Assembly (NCBI GenBank): GCA_949948825.1
Contig: CATLIJ010000171.1
Location: forward strand, 1-5,876
DNA: 5,876 bases
From: an uncultured Clostridiaceae bacterium
GTDB lineage: Bacteria; Bacillota; Clostridia; Lachnospirales; Lachnospiraceae
Reading direction: 5' to 3'
The position numbers and the translations under genes are program-made. Within the stretch, counting starts at the first letter, position 1. Each line of letters opens with the position of its first letter. Shown here one piece after another: positions 1 through 5,270 of this stretch. The notes under the pieces are model-generated. The model had not been told where the DNA came from, did no database searches, and saw only the letters and a list, made by a program, of their open reading frames with translations.

Positions 1-685
1 CCGCTGTAATCACTGCCACCAGCTCCAGATCATCCGTCAGATCCTCTGCTGTCAGAACGTCTGTGGGGGCAGGAGCAGGGGCCGGGGGAGCAGAGGAAGC
101 TTTTGCCGCCTTCTGGCTGTTCTCCCAGGCGTTGATATACTTAAAGCAGCTGATCAGCACACTAATAAAAATCAAAACCAGGAACACGGTTCCCATACCC
201 ATGGCTGTATTCATGGCAGCCTTTGCCATCTTCTCCCCTGTGGTGTATTCCGGGGTAAAGGAAAAGGAAGTGGCTGAAAGCATGCCATTGCTCTCCTCAT
301 AGAAGACCTTAAATTCCACGTTCCGCTTTTCAAAAACTGCATTTACGATACATTCGTAACCGCCGTCCTCAGTCTCCATGGCTTCGCTGGAAACAATCTC
401 CACCATCTTTCCTGTCTCCGGCATAATGCTTCTCCAGGAAGAAAGCCCCCCGATTAGGGCATTGTCCTTCATCTTCTTGGCAGCTGCTTCCATCTCATCC
501 AGCTGCTTCCCTTCCTCTATCCTGGAAAAAGCGGTCAGATCTGCTTCTGCTGTCTGGCAAAGCGCATTGGCAATGCTTGTATCCAGTTCTTTTGTATCCG
601 TCTCAGCAGCGGAACATCCGGACAGCATGCACAGGCACAGAGCCGCGCACACCATTAACCAAAACCGTTTTTTAATCTGTCTCAT
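1..685 (-). CDS. OadG-family lipoprotein, gamma-type subunit of a Na+-pumping decarboxylase (3' end outside window)
   Basis: OadG-type subunits are small membrane proteins that hold the carboxyltransferase and the biotin carrier to the OadB pump subunit in Na+-translocating decarboxylases. Here 228 codons are visible and the frame is open to the window edge. Residues 1-24 form a lipoprotein signal: a basic start (MRQIKKR), a hydrophobic core and a lipobox LSGC with Cys24. An extracytoplasmic domain of about 125 residues follows. One membrane helix sits at about 162-181 (MGMGTVFLVLIFISVLIS), then a short basic stretch, a Pro/Ala linker (about 198-208) and an acidic tail ending in ELVAVITA, which I recognise as typical of OadG C-termini. 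Lipid anchoring outside and the tail inside match the N-out, C-in topology of OadG. The start is supported by GAGGTG 8 bases upstream, and the carboxyltransferase stop is only 17 bases upstream, so the two are co-transcribed. The large N-terminal domain is unusual, because classical OadG is about 80-100 residues and lacks it. The family call is fairly firm; the substrate of the complex is not known. Confidence 0.82.
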   Translation of the reverse strand, partial: MRQIKKRFWLMVCAALCLCMLSGCSAAETDTKELDTSIANALCQTAEADLTAFSRIEEGKQLDEMEAAAKKMKDNALIGGLSSWRSIMPETGKMVEIVSSEAMETEDGGYECIVNAVFEKRNVEFKVFYEESNGMLSATSFSFTPEYTTGEKMAKAAMNTAMGMGTVFLVLIFISVLISCFKYINAWENSQKAAKASSAPPAPAPAPTDVLTAEDLTDDLELVAVITA

Positions 686-702
686 ATACACGTCACCTCA
701 TC

Positions 703-2157
703 CTAGACCGTTCCGTGTTTTCTGTCCGGACGGTCCTCTCTCTTGGTAAACAGCATCTCAAAAGCAGCAATGACACGTTTTCTGGTATCGCATGCCTCAA
801 TGATATCATCCACATAGCCTCTTTTTGCAGCTGCTATGGCGCTGGACTGAAGCTCCCGGTACTGGCCTGCCTTCTCCTGAATCAGTCCCAGGCTGTCTTC
901 TGCCCCTGACAGCTCGTCCGCATACATAATCTTCACTGCTGCTGTGGGGTCCATCATTCCAATCACTGCTGTGGGCCATGCATAGACCATGTCCGCCCCA
1001 ATGGATTTGCTGTTCATGGTCAGATAAGCGGTTCCATAAGCTTCCCCTGTCACCACGGTCACTTTGGGAACACTGGCATTGGCAAAGGCATAGGTCAGGC
1101 GGCCTGCGGCCTTGGCAATCTTGCGCTCCGTACACTTGCTGGCCTTGTATCCCTTTACATTCACCAGAGTCAAAAGAGGAATGTTAAAAGCATCGCAGAA
1201 GGAGACAAATTTCTCTGCCTTCTCACATCCATGGGAAGTGAGCACTGGCTCATACTCCTCCTCCTTCACCCCATTGTCACCGTAAAGCTCGGTCCGGTTG
1301 GCAACACAGCCCACAGTGGTTCCGTTGAGACGGATAAAGCCTGTTACCATGGAAGGATCATAAGCTTTCTTCACCTCCAGGAAAAAGCCGTTATCTGAAA
1401 TCTGAGTCAGGGCAATGTCAGAAGCGCCCACACAGTTCTCCAGTCCGGCGCATACCCGGTTCAAATCATCGCTGCACTCACTGTATGACATATCATCTTC
1501 ATTGTTAGCCGGAAGAATGGCAACCAGACTGCGGATCTGACTTAAGATGGCATCCTCGTCTCCTGTAAAATCCACCAGCCCTGTATTCTCGCTCTGGAAT
1601 GCAGCGCTTGAGGTATCACACTTTTCCACACGGTTTCCTTCCAGGGCATTGGGAGAATTCACAAAAAGCTTTCCTTTCTTTTCTTCCATAAAAAGGAAAT
1701 CTGCCATAGCGGAAGACACCGCCATCCCTCCGCCGCAGGTGCCGAACACAGCTGCGATCTGAGGAATCACGCCAGAGGCCATGGCCTGACTCAAATACAT
1801 CTGACCAAAGCCGTTCAGCGCATCTGTCGCCTCCTGTAAACGCAGGCCGGCACAGTCAATGAGTCCGATCACCGGCGCTCCCATCTTCATGGCCATGGAA
1901 TAGATACTGCTGATTTTCTTCGCGTGCATCTCGCCCAAAGAACCGCCCAGTACAGCGGCGTCCTGGCTGTACACGTACACAAGGCTTCCGTCAATGGTGC
2001 CGTAACCGGTGATTACGCCATCTGCAGGAGTTTCCTTGTCAGCCATGTTGAAATCAGTGGCTCTTGCAGTGATGTAAGAACCTACTTCAACAAAACTGTT
2101 CTCATCAAGCAATGCACGGATTCTGCTACTTGCTGACGTTTGTGCTGAATTACTCAT
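703..2157 (-). CDS. Carboxyltransferase subunit of a biotin-dependent acyl-CoA decarboxylase (MmdA-like)
   Basis: This cytoplasmic subunit would move CO2 from an acyl-CoA such as methylmalonyl-CoA to carrier-bound biotin, which then feeds the Na+ pump. From the start at 2157 it has 484 residues, slightly shorter than typical MmdA (about 510). It has the two-half crotonase-like layout of the family. The N-terminal half holds ADGVITGYGTIDG and QDAAVLGGSLGEMHAKKI, with an oxyanion-hole glycine stretch GTCGGGMAVSSAMADF near 139-154. The C-terminal half holds GEAYGTAYLTMNSKSIGADM near 371-390. The terminal RGYVDDIIEACDTRKR is the usual C-terminal signature. It lacks a biotinyl domain. The stretch after the second oxyanion hole (IGMMDPTAAVKIMY) differs from the VMGPEGA-type sequence I recall for classical MmdA, so this is a diverged branch. 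An OadG-type gene follows at 17 bases, which supports a decarboxylase pump over a plain acyl-CoA carboxylase. Methylmalonyl-CoA is the best substrate guess; glutaconyl-CoA is less likely, as GcdA is nearer 590 residues. Confidence 0.85.
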   Translation of the reverse strand: MSNSAQTSASSRIRALLDENSFVEVGSYITARATDFNMADKETPADGVITGYGTIDGSLVYVYSQDAAVLGGSLGEMHAKKISSIYSMAMKMGAPVIGLIDCAGLRLQEATDALNGFGQMYLSQAMASGVIPQIAAVFGTCGGGMAVSSAMADFLFMEEKKGKLFVNSPNALEGNRVEKCDTSSAAFQSENTGLVDFTGDEDAILSQIRSLVAILPANNEDDMSYSECSDDLNRVCAGLENCVGASDIALTQISDNGFFLEVKKAYDPSMVTGFIRLNGTTVGCVANRTELYGDNGVKEEEYEPVLTSHGCEKAEKFVSFCDAFNIPLLTLVNVKGYKASKCTERKIAKAAGRLTYAFANASVPKVTVVTGEAYGTAYLTMNSKSIGADMVYAWPTAVIGMMDPTAAVKIMYADELSGAEDSLGLIQEKAGQYRELQSSAIAAAKRGYVDDIIEACDTRKRVIAAFEMLFTKREDRPDRKHGTV

Positions 2158-2165
2158 TTTGCAAT

Positions 2166-2170
2166 CCTCC
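2166..2170 (-). promoter_or_regulatory. Ribosome binding site that fixes the carboxyltransferase start at 2157
   Basis: The minus strand reads ATGGAGGATTGCAAAATGAG. GGAGG lies 8 bases before the ATG at 2157, the ideal spacing. An in-frame ATG at 2172 would give five more residues (MEDCK), but that codon abuts the Shine-Dalgarno sequence itself and has no such site upstream. The downstream ATG is therefore taken as the start. Confidence 0.85.
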
Positions 2171-2198
2171 ATTTTAAAATATTACGGCTTTGTCCAAA

Positions 2199-2216
2199 AT
2201 GTTAAAATTTTGACAA
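2199..2216. promoter_or_regulatory. Candidate Rex operator (NADH/NAD+-responsive repressor site)
   Basis: The plus strand reads ATGTTAAAATTTTGACAA. Compared with the clostridial Rex consensus TTGTTAANNNNTTAACAA it matches 12 of 14 specified positions, differing at the first base and at one base of the right half. It lies between the predicted -10 box and the ribosome binding site, roughly 24-41 bases into the transcript, where bound repressor would block elongation or promoter clearance. Rex controls fermentation genes in clostridia, so the position before a decarboxylase pump makes sense. That Rex binds here is inference. The site is also part of a longer imperfect palindrome (2188-2217) that could instead act as an RNA hairpin. 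Confidence 0.5.
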
Positions 2217-2246
2217 GTTTCCGCATAGTAACTCCAATTTCTGCCG

Positions 2247-2274
2247 ATTATAATTGTATAATGTCGCGGGACAA
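2247..2274 (-). promoter_or_regulatory. Sigma-A-type promoter for the decarboxylase operon
   Basis: On the minus strand TTGTCC (2274-2269) and a perfect TATAAT (2252-2247) are separated by 16 bases, which puts the transcription start near 2240 and leaves a leader of roughly 80 bases before the ATG at 2157. An overlapping alternative is TTGAAT (2281-2276) with TACAAT (2258-2253) at 17 bases. The upstream element touches the carboxypeptidase stop codon at 2278-2280. The small inverted repeat TGTC-GCGG-GACA (2262-2273) lies over the -35 box and spacer and could be a further operator, but is too short to call. Confidence 0.7.
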
Positions 2275-2277
2275 AAT

Positions 2278-3840
2278 TCAAGCGGTTTTTGTAATTTTTT
2301 CCTGAAATGCCAGATTTAATCTCCAGAATCTCTCCCACAGCTGTTCTGCACAGTATTTCCAGTCGATTTTCGGAACGGTCCGGTCTGCATAAACCGGGTC
2401 TGTGCGAAGAATCTTTCCCTCCAGAACATAATGGATTGCCCCAATCTGCTGCCGTTCCTTTACCGGAGCAGAAAGGCGATGCGGAAGCTCAGACACAGGC
2501 TCCACCTTTTCATCCCCGGAAAGAGGAATCTGAAAATGCTTTTCCTCCTCCTTTAGCCGGAGCACCGGCCAGACGGCTGCCTCTGAGGGCAGGGAAGCGG
2601 TCTTGCTGTCCTCTCCGGCCTCCGGCGCCTCTCCTGTCACAGGAATGCCGTCCAAAACCGGAATCTTCTCAAGTTCCGGCTCCCGGTACACCTCCTGAAA
2701 ATGGTAATTTTCCTTCCCGTAATCAAACAGAGCCCTTGCATCTGCCCATTTGTAGGTTTTGTGAGGCGGCCATCCACTTCCCAAAAGAACCAGAATATAC
2801 GTTCTCCCCTCATCCTCCAGAGCTGCCACATAGGAATACCCGGCTTTGTCTGTAAAACCGGTCTTTCCGGTCAAAAGCCCCTCCATCATGGACAGCAGGG
2901 CATTGTGATTCACACAGGAAAAAGAATGTTTTCCCTCCACATCAGTAAAAGCATACCCGGAGGTGCGGGTGATTTCCAGAAATTCCTTTCTTCTGGGAGA
3001 TTCTTTGATGCAATACCGCATTACTGCCGCTAAATCCTCTGCAGTCGTGCCGTGAACGTATTCCTTTCCCTCCGGCGTCCGGTAAGTCCTGTCCAGCCCG
3101 TTTGGAGTCAGAAAACAGGTGTTCTTACACCCCAGCTCTCTTGCCTTCTCGTTCATCATGTCTGCAAACCCCTCCACACTGCCGCCAATCTGCTCTGCAA
3201 TCATAACTGCCGAGTCATTGTGAGACTCCAGCATCAAAGAATACAAAAGATCCTTCAAATAAAACCGGGTTCCCTTCCCTGCCCCCAAATGAACCTTTGG
3301 CTGAGCTGCTGCTGTCTCTGACACAGTACAGATCTCCGAAGGCTTTCCCTTTTCCAGAGCAAGAATACAAGTCATAATCTTGGTTGTGCTTGCCATGGAG
3401 CGGAACACATCCCCCTCCTTCTCATAGAGTATACGTCCGTTATCCCCATCCATCAGCACAGCTGACTGAGCATACAGCCGGACCTGTTTTTTGTCTGTCT
3501 CTGCCGCTGCCTGCATTATTCCCAAATATTGGTCTTCTGATACATTCATTCCGCTTGCCGGCACAGCGGTTTTCTCTGCCGGCTCACCCGTTTTAGCTGA
3601 TGGCACATCCGTCTCAGCCGACGAAACACCCAGCACAGCGGTTTCCTTTGCCGACACACGCATTCCTTTCAGCGGAACAGCCATTTCCGCTGCCCACACG
3701 TCTGCCACAGCGTTTTCCTCCACTGCCGCACGCATTCTGACTTCCTGTGCATCTCCCACAGCCCCTGCCTGCGCCCGCCCCCAAAAAGCAAAGCCGATGG
3801 TGATTCCCACCATCAGCCCATGCACTTGATTCCTTTTCAT
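2278..3840 (-). CDS. Secreted D-alanyl-D-alanine carboxypeptidase (DacF/PBP5-type, peptidase S11)
   Basis: The enzyme removes the terminal D-Ala from peptidoglycan pentapeptides outside the cell membrane and so limits cross-linking. From the start at 3840 it has 520 residues. Residues 1-25 are a signal peptide (MKRNQ, a hydrophobic core, cleavage after AQA). Residues about 37-100 are a low-complexity linker. The catalytic domain begins near 122 (VRLYAQSAVLMDGDNGRILYE). All three penicillin-binding motifs are intact: STTK with Ser151 and Lys154, SHN at 206-208, and KTG at 326-328. A C-terminal PBP5-like beta region follows (about 390-490), then an aromatic, probably amphipathic end (LWERFWRLNLAF) that may anchor it to the membrane. 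The linker and a long acidic C-terminal insert make it over 100 residues longer than usual DacF proteins. An in-frame ATG at 3861 lacks a ribosome binding site and would put charged residues before the signal peptide; AGGAG lies 10 bases before 3840. Enzyme class is firm. A sporulation role, as for Bacillus DacF, is possible but not shown. Confidence 0.92.
   Translation of the reverse strand: MKRNQVHGLMVGITIGFAFWGRAQAGAVGDAQEVRMRAAVEENAVADVWAAEMAVPLKGMRVSAKETAVLGVSSAETDVPSAKTGEPAEKTAVPASGMNVSEDQYLGIMQAAAETDKKQVRLYAQSAVLMDGDNGRILYEKEGDVFRSMASTTKIMTCILALEKGKPSEICTVSETAAAQPKVHLGAGKGTRFYLKDLLYSLMLESHNDSAVMIAEQIGGSVEGFADMMNEKARELGCKNTCFLTPNGLDRTYRTPEGKEYVHGTTAEDLAAVMRYCIKESPRRKEFLEITRTSGYAFTDVEGKHSFSCVNHNALLSMMEGLLTGKTGFTDKAGYSYVAALEDEGRTYILVLLGSGWPPHKTYKWADARALFDYGKENYHFQEVYREPELEKIPVLDGIPVTGEAPEAGEDSKTASLPSEAAVWPVLRLKEEEKHFQIPLSGDEKVEPVSELPHRLSAPVKERQQIGAIHYVLEGKILRTDPVYADRTVPKIDWKYCAEQLWERFWRLNLAFQEKITKTA
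3541..3732 (-). repeat. Degenerate short repeats encoding the Ala/Glu/Val/Pro-rich linker of the carboxypeptidase
   Basis: Between the signal peptide and the catalytic domain the protein runs through imperfect units of about 7-10 residues: SAKETAVLGV, SSAETDVP, SAKTGEP, AEKTAVP, ASGMNVS, with weaker copies before them (AAVEENAVADV, WAAEMAVP). The DNA shows it too: GCACAGCGGTTTTCTCTGCCG (3561-3581) and GCACAGCGGTTTCCTTTGCCG (3633-3653) match at 19 of 21 bases, 72 bases apart. This suggests growth by slippage or unequal recombination. Its likely role is a flexible spacer that holds the enzyme away from the membrane or through the wall. Confidence 0.6.
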
Positions 3841-3891
3841 TCCTGTCCCACTCCTGCACATGATTAATCTATCCTATTCGGACAGGAGTGG
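3841..3891 (-). promoter_or_regulatory. Inverted repeat that could mask the carboxypeptidase ribosome binding site
   Basis: On the minus strand CCACTCCTG (3891-3883) and CAGGAGTGG (3856-3848) are perfect 9-base complements separated by 26 bases. The second arm contains the AGGAG used for the start at 3840. The same upstream segment also carries TCCTGTCC (3887-3880), a perfect complement of GGACAGGA (3848-3841), which abuts the start codon. Either fold would hide the translation start in the mRNA. The match is visible; regulation by it is inference. Confidence 0.4.
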
Positions 3892-3945
3892 AAATATTAC
3901 ATTTTAAAAACTGCCAGTTATTGGTTCAGAGACCGCTTCCATCCC

Positions 3946-5241
3946 TCACCGGTTTGCCAGCTCCTCTGTAATCTCTTCCCAGGTTATCCCTTTGGCTGCC
4001 ATAAGCACCATCACATGATACAGAAAATCCGAAATCTCATATTTTACTTCCTCTGCATCCGGATTCTTTGCCGCAATCACAATCTCCGTGGCTTCCTCTC
4101 CCACCTTTTTCAGGATCTTGTCAATGCCCTTGTCAAACAGATAGTTGGTATAAGACCCTTCCTTTGGATGCTCCTTCCGGTCCAGAATCACGGAAAATAC
4201 CTCTTCAAAAACCTTGAGAGGATTGGACTCCTTATACTCCTTTGCGGCCAGAGTCCGGAAAAAGCAGCTGGCATTTCCCGTATGGCATGCCGGTCCAAGC
4301 TGGTGGACCCTGGCAAGAATCGTGTCATTGTCACAATCCAGAGAAAGAGACTTCACATACTGGAAATGTCCTGACGTCTCCCCTTTCAGCCATTGAGCTT
4401 TGCGGCTGCGGCTGTAATAATTCATCTTTCCGGTCTGCAGCGTGTCCTGGAATGCCTGCTCATTCATATATGCCAGCATCAGCACCTGGTCTGTTCGGTA
4501 ATCCTGAACAATCACTGGCATAAGCCCGTGCTCATTGGTCTTAAATTCCGCCCATTCCATACTGCTGGAAAAAATGCCGGTCTGAATGCCCCGTCTTCTT
4601 AATTCCTGCTTCAGCTCCATACAGTCATTGCCTTCCTTCGGACCAGTCAGAACCACTCCGGCACAGGCCTTTGCCGCCATGCAGACGGATACCACCGGCG
4701 TCTGGCTGTCATTACAAAGAAACAAAAAGGAGCTTTCTGTCTGAGCAAAACTGTCTCCCTCCAGCATCTCCACATTGCCGCTCACATCCAGAATCATCCT
4801 GGAGGCGCCGAGCCTGGAAAATTCTTCTGTCCGGCTTAAAAGGCGGGGCGAGGGCAGCCACACATAAATCTTCTCACTGCCAAACCGGTTAGCTGCCTCC
4901 TGAATCAGATCCACCTCCTCCAAATCCGAGCCATCCAGAAATACAGCTTTTGCACCAGCATACAGATACTTTTTCACATCCTCCAGACGCCTTACCCGGC
5001 CTCCGGTAATAATAGGAATATCCATTCTCCGGGCCAGCTCCTTCACAATGCCTATGGTCTGTTCATGGTCCTCATCACTTTTGGATAAATCCCAAAGAAG
5101 AAGCCCGTCCGCCCCATTGTCATTGTAATAATGGGCCAGGGTCTTTAAGGAATGGTTTCCCACACCTTCCCTTTTTCCCAGGGAAACCGGCTTTCCCTCC
5201 CGGCATCCGATTCCGGCAAATAATTGCTTTTTCTCTGACAT
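3946..5241 (-). CDS. hisIE: Bifunctional phosphoribosyl-AMP cyclohydrolase / phosphoribosyl-ATP pyrophosphatase with an N-terminal HisA/HisF-like domain
   Basis: The protein performs two consecutive steps of histidine synthesis in the cytoplasm: HisE hydrolyses phosphoribosyl-ATP to phosphoribosyl-AMP and pyrophosphate, and HisI opens the adenine ring to give ProFAR. It has 431 residues, roughly twice a usual HisIE. The HisI domain (about 228-330) has the metal motif DCDND (302-306) and GPACHTGNASCF (316-327). Cys303, Cys319 and Cys326 match the 16- and 7-residue spacing of the zinc cysteines in archaeal HisI. The HisE domain (about 345-431) has the MazG-like motif GEEATE (381-386) with EISD (402-405). 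Residues 1 to about 222 resemble the HisA/HisF barrel (NGADGLLLWDLS, PIITGGRVRRLEDVKKYLYAGA) but lack the expected catalytic aspartates. The start has GGGAGGT with GGAGG 9 bases upstream. The preceding gene ends 29 bases before, so the two are probably co-transcribed. No other his gene is in the window. HisI and HisE functions are firm; the role of the N-terminal half is unknown. Confidence 0.93.
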   Translation of the reverse strand: MSEKKQLFAGIGCREGKPVSLGKREGVGNHSLKTLAHYYNDNGADGLLLWDLSKSDEDHEQTIGIVKELARRMDIPIITGGRVRRLEDVKKYLYAGAKAVFLDGSDLEEVDLIQEAANRFGSEKIYVWLPSPRLLSRTEEFSRLGASRMILDVSGNVEMLEGDSFAQTESSFLFLCNDSQTPVVSVCMAAKACAGVVLTGPKEGNDCMELKQELRRRGIQTGIFSSSMEWAEFKTNEHGLMPVIVQDYRTDQVLMLAYMNEQAFQDTLQTGKMNYYSRSRKAQWLKGETSGHFQYVKSLSLDCDNDTILARVHQLGPACHTGNASCFFRTLAAKEYKESNPLKVFEEVFSVILDRKEHPKEGSYTNYLFDKGIDKILKKVGEEATEIVIAAKNPDAEEVKYEISDFLYHVMVLMAAKGITWEEITEELANR

Positions 5242-5270
5242 ACGAAAAGACCTCCCAGCCTTAACCCTTT

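Noticed and set aside
63..749. Open frames on the plus strand opposite the OadG-type gene
   Set aside because: They mirror a well-supported minus-strand lipoprotein gene, have no ribosome binding sites and give compositions unlike real proteins.
2158..2172. Five-residue N-terminal extension (MEDCK) of the carboxyltransferase
   Set aside because: The GGAGG ribosome binding site overlaps this would-be start codon, so translation should begin at 2157.
2307..3829. Several long plus-strand frames rich in Pro, Ser and Ala opposite the carboxypeptidase
   Set aside because: The minus-strand frame has a signal peptide and all three penicillin-binding motifs. The plus-strand frames are by-products of its GC-rich third positions and linker repeats.
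3894..3930. Sigma-A promoter for the carboxypeptidase
   Set aside because: TAATAT (3899-3894) or TAAAAT (3906-3901) could be -10 boxes, but no acceptable -35 box lies 16-18 bases upstream, and no sigma-F/G pattern was seen either.
3900..3945. Possible intrinsic terminator after hisIE (AACTGGCAGTT followed by TTTTT on the minus strand)
   Set aside because: The arms are 5 bases with a single-base loop, so no stable hairpin can form. Read-through into the carboxypeptidase remains possible.
5242..5270. Histidine T-box or attenuator before hisIE
   Set aside because: The 29-base gap is far too short for a T-box, and no run of His codons or leader peptide is visible.
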